Below are positions 36,050-45,115 of a stretch of 64,000 bases of DNA, piece after piece. The stretch lies in contig NZ_FNVB01000003.1 of the NCBI RefSeq assembly GCF_900108315.1, positions 62,001 to 126,000 on the forward strand, in the 5' to 3' direction. Origin of the DNA: Saccharopolyspora kobensis (lineage in GTDB: Bacteria; Actinomycetota; Actinomycetes; Mycobacteriales; Pseudonocardiaceae). Every line of letters starts with the position of its first letter. The first letter of the stretch is position 1. Under the pieces are notes generated by a model that was not told the DNA's origin, did no database searches, and saw only the letters and a program-made list of their open reading frames with translations. The translations under genes were made by a program, and so were the position numbers.

Positions 36050-36973
36050 ATGCGTTCCTGCACGACGTGCGGTGCGCAGGTCGCCCGCGACGACGACTTC
36101 TGCGGCACCTGCGGCACCTACCTGGGGTGGGGCTCGAACCCCGACGAGACGGCACCGGCCGCCGAAGCTCCGGCCCAGCGCATCCCCACCACGCCCGAGC
36201 CCGGCCCGGACCAGCCCGCGCCCGTGCAGCCGGCGGTCCCGGTCGCGCCACGGCCCGAGTCGACCGCACCGGCGGAGGAGGCCGCTCCCGACGGTCCGCC
36301 GTGCCCCGCGTGCAGCACTCCCAACCCGCCTGGTCGGCGGTTCTGCCGCCGTTGCGCGCAGCCGCTGGCACCCGCGCCGGAACCGGAGAAGACGCCGCGC
36401 CGCACCCGCCGCGCGCGGAACGTCGACGGGCACAAGGTGTTGCGCCGGCTGATCGTCCTCTGCGCGCTGCTGGTCGTGGTGGTCGGCGGCGTCCTGCTCT
36501 ACCCGTTCGGCACGTACGCCGTGCAGGACTTCCTCGACAAGACCTCCGACACGGCCCGCATCGGCCCGGTGGGCACCACCGCCAGCGCGGAGGTACCCGG
36601 CCATCCGGCCGCGAACGCGATCGACGTGGTCAACGGCGAGTACTGGGGCGCCCCAGGTCCCGAGGCCTGGATCGAATTCGACTTCGACCAGCCGTTCCGG
36701 CTGGTGAGCATGCTGGTCACGATCGGCCCGTCGACCAAGGCCGAGCTGTTCGACACCCAGGCCAGGCCGACGTCCGCGCACATCACCGCGACCAGTGTCG
36801 ACGGGCGCGCGGAAACGCGGATCGTGCAGCTGGCCGACCATCCCGGCCCGCAGCAGGTCGACCTCGGGGTCAGCGACGTCAAGCGGGTCCGCGTCGAGTT
36901 CCAGGGCACCACCGGCCTCACCGAGGGCAAGCACGTGGCAGTGGACCTGATCGAGTTCTTCAGGCGGAACTGA
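36050..36973 (+). CDS. Zinc-ribbon, single-pass membrane protein with extracellular discoidin-like domain
   Basis: 307 aa. Two zinc ribbons (CTTCGAQ with DFCGTCGTYL at 4-25; CPACSTPNPPGRRFCRRCAQ at ~85-105) flank a Pro/Ala-rich linker. A membrane helix (LIVLCALLVVVVGGVLLYPF, ~140-160) is followed by a beta domain like F5/8 type C/discoidin (IEFDFDQPFRLVSMLVTIGP). Expected topology puts the zinc ribbons in the cytoplasm and the sugar-binding-like domain outside. This is the layout I remember for CisA, the Streptomyces membrane partner of cytoplasmic injection systems; the match is from architecture, not alignment. CAGGAGAGG precedes the ATG and the gene follows the last baseplate gene by 4 bp. 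Confidence 0.72.
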   Translation: MRSCTTCGAQVARDDDFCGTCGTYLGWGSNPDETAPAAEAPAQRIPTTPEPGPDQPAPVQPAVPVAPRPESTAPAEEAAPDGPPCPACSTPNPPGRRFCRRCAQPLAPAPEPEKTPRRTRRARNVDGHKVLRRLIVLCALLVVVVGGVLLYPFGTYAVQDFLDKTSDTARIGPVGTTASAEVPGHPAANAIDVVNGEYWGAPGPEAWIEFDFDQPFRLVSMLVTIGPSTKAELFDTQARPTSAHITATSVDGRAETRIVQLADHPGPQQVDLGVSDVKRVRVEFQGTTGLTEGKHVAVDLIEFFRRN

Positions 36974-36979
36974 GGGCGG

Positions 36980-37654
36980 TCAGGTGTGGAAGCGCGTCGT
37001 CTCGCCGAGCGCCGCCCGCCCGGTCTCGATGTGGTTGACGGCCGCGGAGTCCCGGGCGTAGCCGAAGGAAATGCCGAAGAGGACCTTGCCTTCGCTGATC
37101 CCCAGGCAGTCGCGCACCACGTCGCCGTAGAAGCCGAGCATGCCCTGGGGGCAGCTGGCGACCCCGTACGCGGTCATCGCCAGCAGCAGCGTCTGCCCGT
37201 AGATGCCGATGTCGGCGGCCATCCGCTCGTCCGCGTTGGACGGCGCGAGCAGCAGGGCCACGTGCGGCGCGCCGTAGAAGCGGAGGCTCTCGGCCTGGAA
37301 GGCGTCACGCGCCTCGTGGTCCGCACGGCCGATGCCCAGCGCGCTGTACATCGTGGCGCCGAAAGCAGCCCGGCGCGCCCGGTGCACCTCGCTGTACAGC
37401 TCCTCCCGGTACGGGAAGTCCACGGAGAGGCGTTGCTCGGCGTGCGCGCTGAGCAACGCCTCGCTCAGCCGGTCGCGTGCCGCGCCGCTGAGCACTTCGA
37501 CGTTCCAGGGCTGGGTGTTGGAGTTCGAGGGAGCCGCGCCCGCCAGGGAGAAGATCGCGCGCAGCGTCTCGTCGGGCACCGCTTCCGGCCGGAAGGAGCG
37601 CACTGCTCGCCTGCTCCGGATCAGCTCTTCGGCGTGTTCGGCCATGGTGGTCAC
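36980..37654 (-). CDS. Nitroreductase family protein
   Basis: 224 aa, FMN-dependent nitroreductase fold. The FMN-contacting N-terminal motif is SRRAVRSFRPEAVPDETLR, then LAGAAPSNSNTQPWNVEVLS; later GIYGQTLLLAMTAYGVASCP and FGISFGYARDSAAVN. It reduces nitroaromatics, quinones or similar compounds with NAD(P)H. I took the GTG at 37654, 7 bp after GAGGAG; an ATG lies 9 bp further in. Divergent from a TetR gene with repeats between them, so probably induced by a TetR ligand. Convergent with the discoidin gene, only 6 bp apart. Confidence 0.9.
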   Translation of the reverse strand: MTTMAEHAEELIRSRRAVRSFRPEAVPDETLRAIFSLAGAAPSNSNTQPWNVEVLSGAARDRLSEALLSAHAEQRLSVDFPYREELYSEVHRARRAAFGATMYSALGIGRADHEARDAFQAESLRFYGAPHVALLLAPSNADERMAADIGIYGQTLLLAMTAYGVASCPQGMLGFYGDVVRDCLGISEGKVLFGISFGYARDSAAVNHIETGRAALGETTRFHT

Positions 37655-37704
37655 TTCGGTGCTCCTCGCTGGGTTTCGGGTCGGTGGACGGCACACCCAC
37701 CTGA

Positions 37705-37771
37705 GTACACGGTTGCGTTTACATTGCGACACGTTAGCAGACGGGAGCTCGTTAAGTACACGGGCCTGTAC
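37705..37771. promoter_or_regulatory. TetR operator region between nitroreductase and TetR genes
   Basis: GTACACGG occurs at 37705-37712 and again at 37756-37763. The second copy is part of GTACA-N6-TGTAC (37756-37771), which ends 10 bp before the TetR start. The repeat probably overlaps the promoter of the TetR gene, which lacks a Shine-Dalgarno and may be leaderless. Confidence 0.45.
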
Positions 37772-37780
37772 ACTTAGCGG

Positions 37781-38371
37781 GTGGCCGAGCAGCAGGCGCC
37801 CCAGCGCCGCAAAGGACGAGGTGGGCGCGAACGCATCCTCGCCGCGGCGAACGCGCTCTTCGAAGCACAGGGCATCAACGCGACCAGCATGGAACAGGTG
37901 GCAGCCGCCGCCCCGGTCTCCAAGCGCACCCTGTACGCGCACTTCCCCACCAAGGACGAGCTCGTGGTCGGCCACCTCCGGGAACTCGTCGAGTCCGGCC
38001 GCACCCTGGAGGGCGTCTTCGACCGCGCGGACCTCACGCCGGAGGAGCGCATCCTCGCCTTGTTCGCAGCACCCGGCCACGAACCGATCCGCGGCTGCCC
38101 CTTCATCGACGCGGCAGCCGAATTCCCCGACCCGGCAAGCCCGGTCCACGAGTTCGCCGCCGAGCAGAAGCGCCGACTGGCAACCCTCCTCACCGAGCTG
38201 ACCACCGCGCTGGGCGCGACGAGCCCCGCCGTCCTGGCCGAACAACTGGCCGTCCTGGTCGACGGCGCGGCCAGCCGCTCGATGGCGCTCAACGACGAGA
38301 ATTGCCTCGAGCACGCGAAGGCCGCGGCGCAGGCGCTCCTCGCTGCCAGCACGGGTTCGACGCCTCGCTGA
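37781..38371 (+). CDS. TetR family transcriptional regulator
   Basis: 196 aa. N-terminal helix-turn-helix: GGRERILAAANALFEAQGIN, then SMEQVAAAAPVSKRTLYAHF and PTKDELVVGHLREL. The C-terminal ligand domain contains GCPFIDAAAEFPDP, seen in TetR_C groups near YcdC/AcrR-like regulators. GTG start at 37781 with no clear ribosome-binding site. Likely regulates the divergent nitroreductase. The stretch after it to 38585 (214 bp) is more A+T-rich and holds no supported gene. Confidence 0.88.
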   Translation: MAEQQAPQRRKGRGGRERILAAANALFEAQGINATSMEQVAAAAPVSKRTLYAHFPTKDELVVGHLRELVESGRTLEGVFDRADLTPEERILALFAAPGHEPIRGCPFIDAAAEFPDPASPVHEFAAEQKRRLATLLTELTTALGATSPAVLAEQLAVLVDGAASRSMALNDENCLEHAKAAAQALLAASTGSTPR

Positions 38372-38585
38372 CGCTCCAGACATCAGCCCGGGCGGCTTTC
38401 ACCTCGGCGCCGTTTTTCTTTTCAGAAAATTGCGGTCAATTCGGCGTGTCGTCATGCCCGGCTATTGGAATTGATTGGCATCGCTGCGGAAAGTTCACCT
38501 ATCACGCTGAAAGGCCTGGTATTTCGGCGTCTTGCCACCTGATCGAGCGATGAAGAATCGTTTTCCGCTGTGGATAGTCGTTGCC

Positions 38586-39923
38586 ATGGACGGGCTGGCG
38601 GTGATCTCCGATCCGGGTGTGGACACTCACCCGGAGGCCGCCGCGCGCACCGACGAAGAGCTGCTCGCCGCGATCCGCGACGCCGAGGCCTCGATGCGAG
38701 CCGCCATGGCAGTTCAACTGCGAGCCATCGCCGAAGCCGAAGACCGCGGACTCCCCACCGCGCAGAGCGCCCGGAGCACCGAGGCCTGGCTCAAGAGCAT
38801 GCTCAACATCGCCGGCGGCGAGGCGAAAAGCCGGGCGATGGTGGCACGTCTGGCCACCGAACGCACCACTGCCGACGGAACCCCGCTGCCCGCCGAGCTC
38901 CCGGCCACCGCCCGAGCGATCGCATCCGGCACGATCACCGTGCCGCACGCCCGCGTGATCGCCGACGGCATCCGCCGGCTGGCGCCGATCAGCACCGCCG
39001 CAGAGCTGGAACAAGCCGAGACCATGCTCGCCGGCTACGCGACCGAGCACTCCCCGCACCAGCTCTCCCGCCTGGCCGAGCGGACCCGCTACCACCTCGA
39101 CCAGGACGGCGCCTACTGCGAGGAAGAAACCCAACGCCTCATCCGCGAGCTGAACTACGGCACCGCCGCCGACGGCATGACCGTCATCAACGCCCGCCTC
39201 GACCGCGAAACCGGGGCCAAGTTCCGGGCCGTGCTCCAACCTCTCGCGGCCCCGCGCCCCACCACCGACGGCGAGCTCGACCCCCGCTCGCCCGCGCAGC
39301 GCAACGCCGACGCACTCGACGCGCTGCTGGACATCGCCATCGCATCCGACAAGCTTCCCCGACCCGGCGGACAGCGCCCGCACATCGCGGTGACCATCGA
39401 CTACAACGACCTCGCACGCGCGCTCAGCAGCGACGGGATGCCGGGCACGCTCACCGCGACCGGCCAGCCGATCACCGCCGAAAACGTGCGCCGAATGGCC
39501 TGCGACGCAGAAGTCCTGCCGGTCCTCCTCGGCAGCGACAACCTCCCGCTGAACGTCGGCCGCGCCGAACGCACCGCGCCGCCCCACCTCCGGGCGGCAC
39601 TGCTCCTGCGCGACGACACCTGCGCGTTCCCGTCGTGCGACCGCCCGCCGGGCACTCCCGAAGCGCACCACCTGACGAGCTGGATCGACGGCGGCGCGAC
39701 CGAGCTGAACAACCTCGTCATGCTCTGCGGACACCACCACCGGGCAGTCCACAGCCAACGCTGGACGATCCGGCTGGAAGAGGGCCGACCGGTATTCATC
39801 CCACCATCCACAGTGGAGGCATCCGGCCGGCCGAGACCAGGCGGCCGCCCCACGGGCAGCGAGCACAACGACATCATCCGGCGGGCCATCGGCGGCCCGG
39901 CGGACTCCTCAGCATGCGCCTGA
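38586..39923 (+). CDS. DUF222/13E12 repeat family protein with C-terminal HNH nuclease domain
   Basis: About 445 aa. The DUF222 region (TDEELLAAIRDAEASMRAAM, then STEAWLKSMLNIAGGEAKSR) is followed by an HNH endonuclease core at the end: CAFPSCDRPPGTPEAHHLTS, W-I-D-G-G-A-T, LNNLVMLCGHHHRAVHSQRW. These 13E12-type proteins occur in many copies in actinobacterial genomes and are thought to be selfish or mobile-like, though their activity is unproven. I chose ATG 38586; an in-frame start at 38532 would add a hydrophobic tail. It stands alone and is probably a late arrival between the nitroreductase pair and the ESX locus. Confidence 0.8.
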   Translation: MDGLAVISDPGVDTHPEAAARTDEELLAAIRDAEASMRAAMAVQLRAIAEAEDRGLPTAQSARSTEAWLKSMLNIAGGEAKSRAMVARLATERTTADGTPLPAELPATARAIASGTITVPHARVIADGIRRLAPISTAAELEQAETMLAGYATEHSPHQLSRLAERTRYHLDQDGAYCEEETQRLIRELNYGTAADGMTVINARLDRETGAKFRAVLQPLAAPRPTTDGELDPRSPAQRNADALDALLDIAIASDKLPRPGGQRPHIAVTIDYNDLARALSSDGMPGTLTATGQPITAENVRRMACDAEVLPVLLGSDNLPLNVGRAERTAPPHLRAALLLRDDTCAFPSCDRPPGTPEAHHLTSWIDGGATELNNLVMLCGHHHRAVHSQRWTIRLEEGRPVFIPPSTVEASGRPRPGGRPTGSEHNDIIRRAIGGPADSSACA

Positions 39924-40105
39924 ACCACCGACGCCCAAGACGGTAGAAATACCGGCAGAGCACCGCGGTCACCTTTCCGCAACGATACGGGGAACGAAAC
40001 ACGTCCTATCGCTGCGAGATTGGCGAATGTTACCCAGCACGTACAAAAAGGTCGTACCGCTGAGTACGATCGCATCGATCAGATGCTCTGTACGGGGGTC
40101 ACGAG

Positions 40106-41437
40106 GTGTGGACACAGCGAGATCAGATCCAGGCCTACCGGTTCCTGCGCCGTCGGCTGGTCTCCGCGCTCGTTTCCGCCGACGCCAACCACCCGGTGGC
40201 ACCGGCCAAACGCGTCGTGCTCGGCACCGCGCTCGGGCTGGCCGTCGCGCTCCTGGTGTCCGCGGTGTTCGGTGTCATCGGCCTGCTCGCCCCGACGCGC
40301 GCGGAGGCCTGGCGGCAAGGCGGCCAGGTGATCATCGAGAAGGAGACCGGGACCAGGTTCGTCCTGGGCGAGGACGGCCTGCTGCACCCGGTGCTCAACT
40401 ACGCCTCCGCCCGGCTGCTCGCCGGAGGTGACGGCACCAAGACCGTCACCGTGCCCGCCAAGTCGCTGTCCGGCGCTCCCCGGGGTGCGGCCGTCGGCAT
40501 CGCCGGCGCACCCGATTCGCTGCCGCGCCCGGAGCGCCTGCTCAACGGCTCGTGGACCACGTGCACCCGGGCCGACCGGAACGGCGACGCCCCGATCACC
40601 ACGATCCTGTTAGGACCGAAGGCCGGTGGCACCGAGAGCCGAGCGCTGCTCGCACGGCTCCCCTCCGGAGAACGGTTCCTGGTGACCGGAGGCCAGCGCC
40701 ACCGCCTGGACGGTGAGCGCGCCCTGGTCGCCCTCGGGTACGCCGGAGCTCAAGACGTCCTGGTGACGCAGGCCTGGCTGAACACCCTCCCGGCCGGACG
40801 GGATCTGAGCCCCATCGAGGTGCCCGGAGCAGGCTCGCCCGGTGTCCAGGTGGGTTCGCAGCCCCGCTTGGTCGGGCAGGTCCTGGTGTCCGAGGTCGGC
40901 GAGTACTACCTGGTCCAGCGCGACGGCCTGGCCGTGATCACCGAGACCGAGGCGGACCTGGTGCTCGGAGCAGCGGGCACCGCCGCCGCCTACCCCGGCG
41001 AGCGCCCCCACCGGATCGAGGTCGCCACAGCCGACATCGGCGGCGTCCCGCGCTCCCCGGGCCGCGAGGACGGATATCCGGCACAGCGACCGGAACCGGT
41101 GGCACCCGGCCGAACGGCGACGATCTGCGCCTCCGACGGGCGCGTCACGTCCGGCTGGGAGTTGCCGTCGCGCCGGATCCCGGTGACCGCGCCGACCCCG
41201 GAGACGGCGAACGAGGTCTACGTCCCCGGTGGATCCGGCGCGATCGTCACCGACGCCGCGGCGGTCTACCTCATCACCGACACCGGCCTGAAGTACCCGA
41301 TCCCGGGCGATGAGGCGGTTTCCGCGCTCGGCTACGGCGATCTGCCGCGGTACAGCGCGCCCGCCTCCGTGCTGGCACTGTTCCCGACCGGCACGGCCCT
41401 CGATCCTGGCCGGGCCCGGCAGGTGATCGCGGGCTGA
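40106..41437 (+). CDS. eccB: Type VII (ESX) secretion protein EccB
   Basis: 443 aa. The N-terminus MWTQRDQIQAYRFLRRRLVS is the EccB hallmark, followed by one membrane helix (GTALGLAVALLVSAVFGVIG) and a large extracytoplasmic domain with repeats (GTRFVLGEDGLLHPVLNYAS, then LVSEVGEYYLVQRDGLAVIT). EccB is a core membrane component of the ESX channel. GTG start at 40106. The 182-bp region upstream should carry the promoter of the ESX operon; CGTAC-N6-GTACG near 40055 is a weak operator candidate. Its stop overlaps the next start (TGATG). Confidence 0.93.
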   Translation: MWTQRDQIQAYRFLRRRLVSALVSADANHPVAPAKRVVLGTALGLAVALLVSAVFGVIGLLAPTRAEAWRQGGQVIIEKETGTRFVLGEDGLLHPVLNYASARLLAGGDGTKTVTVPAKSLSGAPRGAAVGIAGAPDSLPRPERLLNGSWTTCTRADRNGDAPITTILLGPKAGGTESRALLARLPSGERFLVTGGQRHRLDGERALVALGYAGAQDVLVTQAWLNTLPAGRDLSPIEVPGAGSPGVQVGSQPRLVGQVLVSEVGEYYLVQRDGLAVITETEADLVLGAAGTAAAYPGERPHRIEVATADIGGVPRSPGREDGYPAQRPEPVAPGRTATICASDGRVTSGWELPSRRIPVTAPTPETANEVYVPGGSGAIVTDAAAVYLITDTGLKYPIPGDEAVSALGYGDLPRYSAPASVLALFPTGTALDPGRARQVIAG

Positions 41438-43668
41438 TGGGATCGGCCGAACGCGGGCTCGTCCACCTGGGACTGCACTACGCGGTGTGGGTGCGGGCGG
41501 TCGTGGTGGCCATGGCGAGCCTGGCCTCGCTCGTCATGGAGACCGAGCTGTCCCCCGGGTTGGCCGTCTTCATCGTCCTGGCGCTCAACGCCTGGAACGT
41601 CACCTACGCGATCTGCATGACCCGGGTCGGTGGGCGCTGGCCGGTGGTCGTGGACGTGCTGGTGGTGTGCGCGATCTGCATCACCCAGGCCTGGACGACG
41701 CCGGTCGACTCCGGCCCGGAGGGCACCACCTGGGTTCGGGTGTCGGCCGCGGTCATCCTCGTCGCCTACGCCTGGCACATCGGGGTGCGGGCGCTGGCCG
41801 CGGCGATCCCGCTGATCACCGCCGCGCACCTGGTCGGCACCGCGCTGGCCATGCCCGACCACTGGCTGACCGCGGCGCCGATCCACCTGTGGATGCTCAT
41901 GGAGGCCACCCTCTCCGGATGGCTGTACCTGCTGGTGCGGCGCAGCGCCCAAACCGCTGATCAGCACGTCGCCCGCGGTGAGCGGCTGCGCCGCCAGGCA
42001 GCGGTCGCCGAGGCGCGCCGAACCGATGAGAGCGAGCACTTGGCGGCGCTGCACGACACGGCCTCGGCCACGTTGCTGATGGTGGGCGCCGGCGTGGTCA
42101 ACGAGAAGCAGGCCTGGCTGGCCGAGCAGTCCAGCCGCGATCTGGAGGTGATCCGCGGCCGGTCCGTGGTCTCCGGCGGTGATGTCGATCTGGTGGGCAT
42201 GTTGCGCGATACCGTCGCCAGGACTCCGTTGACGGTTCACGTGACCGCTCCCGGTGAGCTGGTGGTGCCGACGGTCGAGGCTGCCGCGCTGTGCCACGGG
42301 ACGCGCGAGGCGCTGACCAACGTCGTGCGGCACGCCGGGACCGACAGCGCTGAGGTGATCGTCTCCCGCGATGGTGATGACGTCGTCGTCGAAGTCGTCG
42401 ATGAGGGGCTCGGGTTCGACCCGGATCGCATCTCTTGCCACCGCTACGGCGTGACGCGCTCGCTGGTCGAGCGCATGCGCCGCACCGGCGGCAGCGCCGA
42501 GGTGACCAGCAGCCCCGGCTGCGGGACCCGCGTCCGGATGACCTGCCCGCTGGGCGTGCCGGAGGATCTCGGTGGCGACGCCGAGAACATCGCGGCCCGG
42601 TTCCTGCGCGGGCTGCAGTGGGCGGCGGTGGTGATGAACCTCGTCATCCTGTGCCTGCTGGACCTGCCGAAGCTGCTGACCCACCCCGAGGCCTACCGGC
42701 CGATGGCCGCCCAGTTCGCCGCCTGGGGCGGTTTCGTGGTGCTGACCCTGGTGGTGCTGGTCGCGCTGCGCCGGGGACGGTCGATCGGCCGCTGGCGCTG
42801 GCCGCTGATCGCGGTCGTCTTCGGCTTGTCCGTGCTGGGTACCGCGTCGGTGCGGCCCGAGGACCTGCTCGGTTTCGCGCACTGGTCGGAGGGCGACGCC
42901 GGCTGGACGCTGGTGCTGTTCCTGCTCGACTGCAGGCTGCTCGTCTTCGCCGTGACGCTCATCGCCCAGTACGTGTTGACCTTCGCGCAGGTGGGGCTGG
43001 CCGGTGACGCCGCGATCACGTTCGCAGATTCGGTGAACGCGACCGTGCTGATCGTCTCCTACCAGCTCTCGGTGGGCGTGATCTCGGTCGTGCTGCGCGC
43101 GCTGGCGGTGTCCTCAGCGCGCGTGGCCCGGGAGGAGGAGCAGTTGCGGACTTCCGAGGAGGTGGCGCGGCAGCTGCACCGGGACCGCAAGGACCGGTAC
43201 GCGGATCTGGAGACCACGACGGTGCCGCTGCTGTCCGGGCTGGCCTCGGGTGCCCTCGATCCCGGTGACGATTCGGTGCGGCGGCGGTGTTCGGTGGAGG
43301 CGGCCAAGATGCGGCGCCTGTTCGCCGAGGACGCCTCGGTGCCCGATCCGCTGCTGCACGAGCTGCGGGCGTGCATCGAGCTGGCCGAGCGGCAGGGACT
43401 TTCGGTGCGCTTCGCCGCGACCGGCAAGCGCCCGGAGATCCCCAAGGACGTGCGACGCAAGCTCACCGAGCCCGCGGTGACCGCGCTGGCCACGGCCACC
43501 GGCACGGTGCGGCTGACGGTGGCGGGCACGGAGGATGCGGTCACGGTCAGCGTGATCGCCGATGCGCTGGAACCCGCGCTCCCGCACTCCGACGGGGATG
43601 TGTCGACGTCTGCGGTGGTCGACGGCGGACGGGTCTGGATCGAGGCGACGTGGGAGGTACGCAGGTGA
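41437..43668 (+). CDS. Tandem-module membrane histidine kinase (NarL/DesK-like) in the ESX operon
   Basis: 743 aa with two sensor-kinase-like halves. First half: ~5-6 membrane helices (1-170), a HisKA_3-type helix with LHDTASATLL (H206), then an ATPase domain with N-box REALTNVVRHAG (N295) and DEGLGFDPD. Second half: another membrane bundle (~395-560) and a coiled helix, but the region after it lacks a clear phospho-His (RQLHRDRKDRYADL) and ATP-binding boxes. So the first half may be active and the second degenerate or sensory. It overlaps EccB and the response regulator (GTGA), so all three are coupled. Signal unknown. Confidence 0.78.
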   Translation: MGSAERGLVHLGLHYAVWVRAVVVAMASLASLVMETELSPGLAVFIVLALNAWNVTYAICMTRVGGRWPVVVDVLVVCAICITQAWTTPVDSGPEGTTWVRVSAAVILVAYAWHIGVRALAAAIPLITAAHLVGTALAMPDHWLTAAPIHLWMLMEATLSGWLYLLVRRSAQTADQHVARGERLRRQAAVAEARRTDESEHLAALHDTASATLLMVGAGVVNEKQAWLAEQSSRDLEVIRGRSVVSGGDVDLVGMLRDTVARTPLTVHVTAPGELVVPTVEAAALCHGTREALTNVVRHAGTDSAEVIVSRDGDDVVVEVVDEGLGFDPDRISCHRYGVTRSLVERMRRTGGSAEVTSSPGCGTRVRMTCPLGVPEDLGGDAENIAARFLRGLQWAAVVMNLVILCLLDLPKLLTHPEAYRPMAAQFAAWGGFVVLTLVVLVALRRGRSIGRWRWPLIAVVFGLSVLGTASVRPEDLLGFAHWSEGDAGWTLVLFLLDCRLLVFAVTLIAQYVLTFAQVGLAGDAAITFADSVNATVLIVSYQLSVGVISVVLRALAVSSARVAREEEQLRTSEEVARQLHRDRKDRYADLETTTVPLLSGLASGALDPGDDSVRRRCSVEAAKMRRLFAEDASVPDPLLHELRACIELAERQGLSVRFAATGKRPEIPKDVRRKLTEPAVTALATATGTVRLTVAGTEDAVTVSVIADALEPALPHSDGDVSTSAVVDGGRVWIEATWEVRR

Positions 43669-44306
43669 TCACGGTAGTGGTGGTCGACGACCATCCCGCG
43701 GTGGTGGCGGGGGTTCGCGCGTGGTGCGGGCTGGCCGATCCGCCGATCAAGGTGCTCGATTCCGGCCCGGCGGTGTCGGTGGCGTGGCTGGAGCCCGGCG
43801 CGACCGCGGACGTGGTGATCTTCGACCTGCAGCTCGACGTCACCGGCCCGGCGTACGGTGATCTCAAGCGCTTGGTGGACGCCGGGCGCCAGGTGGTGAT
43901 CTACAGCATGCGGGCGGACCGGGAGACGGTGCTGACCTGCCTGGACATCGGCGCGTTCACCTATCTGACGAAGGCCGAGGGCGAGGACCACCTGGTGGCG
44001 GCGGTGCAGGCCGCGGCGGGCAACACCCCGTACCTGCCACCGTCGTTGTCCGGTGCTTTCGGCACCGATGACCGCCCGCACCGGCCCCGGTTGTCGCCGC
44101 GGGAGGCCGAGGTGCTGCTGGAGTGGTTCCACTGCGAGTCCAAGGAGATGGTCGCGCGCCGGTTGAACCTGACCGTGCACCGCGTCAACTCCTGCTTGGA
44201 GCGGGTGCGGGTGAAGTACGCCAACGTCGGCCGGGAGGCCCCGACGAAGGCAGCGCTGGTGGCGCGCGCGATCCAGGACGGTCTGGTGCGCGCCGACGAG
44301 CTCTGA
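43665..44306 (+). CDS. NarL/LuxR-type response regulator
   Basis: 213 aa. Receiver: VVVVDDHPAVVAG (acidic pair D8, D9), phospho-acceptor D54 in VIFDLQLD, conserved Lys in TYLTKAEGED. LuxR helix-turn-helix: RLSPREAEVLLEWFHCESKE, then VARRLNLTVHRVNSCLERV. GTG start overlaps the kinase stop by 4 bp, so the tandem kinase is its likely partner. It may control the ESX genes. The DNA-binding helix differs somewhat from the usual TVKTH pattern (TVHRVNS). Confidence 0.88.
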   Translation: MITVVVVDDHPAVVAGVRAWCGLADPPIKVLDSGPAVSVAWLEPGATADVVIFDLQLDVTGPAYGDLKRLVDAGRQVVIYSMRADRETVLTCLDIGAFTYLTKAEGEDHLVAAVQAAAGNTPYLPPSLSGAFGTDDRPHRPRLSPREAEVLLEWFHCESKEMVARRLNLTVHRVNSCLERVRVKYANVGREAPTKAALVARAIQDGLVRADEL

Positions 44307-44433
44307 CCTGTGATCGGTAGGCGCCGCCGGTGCCGCAGGCTCGACCTGTCAATGGGGTACGAACAGCCACCACCGCAGGTGGCCGGACCTCGATAGCGTC
44401 GAATGCGGAAGTCCGACGGGGAGGAAGAAGCCG

Positions 44434-45096
44434 GTGGAGACCGAGCGGATTCGAGTCGGGGTGGTGGAGGACCACCCGCTGTACCGAGCAGCGGTGACCA
44501 GGGTGCTCGAGGAGGCCCCGGACATCGTGGTGGACGCGGTCGCGGAGTCGGTCGCGCAATTCGCCGCCCGCAGCCGGTGGCCGGGCAGCATCGTCGTCCT
44601 GGATCTGGGCATCCCGGGAGTGCGGGGCGCCGCCGCGGTGATGGAGATGGTGCGCCGAGGACATCCTGTGCTGGTCGTGTCGGCGCAGACCGATCGTGCC
44701 GAGGTGCTCGGCGCGATGCTGGCCGGGGCCCGGGGTTTCCTGGGCAAGGACGCCGACGGCGAGGAGATCCTGCACGCCGTCCGGGAGGTCGCGGCCGGTC
44801 GCAGCCACGTCGCTTCGAAGCTGGCGGACGTCGTGCTCGAAGCGGCTCCGCTCAAGCGCGGTCCGAGTGCCCGCATCGATCTGTCGCACCGCGAGGCCGA
44901 GGTCCTCGCCAGGCTCGCGGCGGGGGAACGCGACCAGGACATCGCGGTGGGTCTGCGGATCAGCATCCGCACCGTCCGGTCCTACCTGGACCGGATCCGG
45001 GACAAGACCGGCTTGCGCCGCCGCCCCGCGCTGACCGCTTATGCGATCGAGCACGGTTTCGCCACCTGCTCGGCCCCCGACCGCCTGTCGGCCTGA
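44434..45096 (+). CDS. NarL/LuxR-type response regulator (second)
   Basis: 220 aa. Receiver: RVGVVEDHPLYRAAVTRVLE, phospho-acceptor D57 in VVLDLGIPG, Lys in GFLGKDADGEEIL. LuxR helix-turn-helix: LSHREAEVLARLAAGERDQD, then VGLRISIRTVRSYLDRIRDK. GTG at 44434 follows GGGGAGGAAG. The 127 bp before it may hold a separate promoter, so this and the next two genes could be a second transcript. The small kinase at 45116 is the probable partner. Confidence 0.9.
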   Translation: METERIRVGVVEDHPLYRAAVTRVLEEAPDIVVDAVAESVAQFAARSRWPGSIVVLDLGIPGVRGAAAVMEMVRRGHPVLVVSAQTDRAEVLGAMLAGARGFLGKDADGEEILHAVREVAAGRSHVASKLADVVLEAAPLKRGPSARIDLSHREAEVLARLAAGERDQDIAVGLRISIRTVRSYLDRIRDKTGLRRRPALTAYAIEHGFATCSAPDRLSA

Positions 45097-45115
45097 CATC
45101 CGGGAGTCCCGCGTG

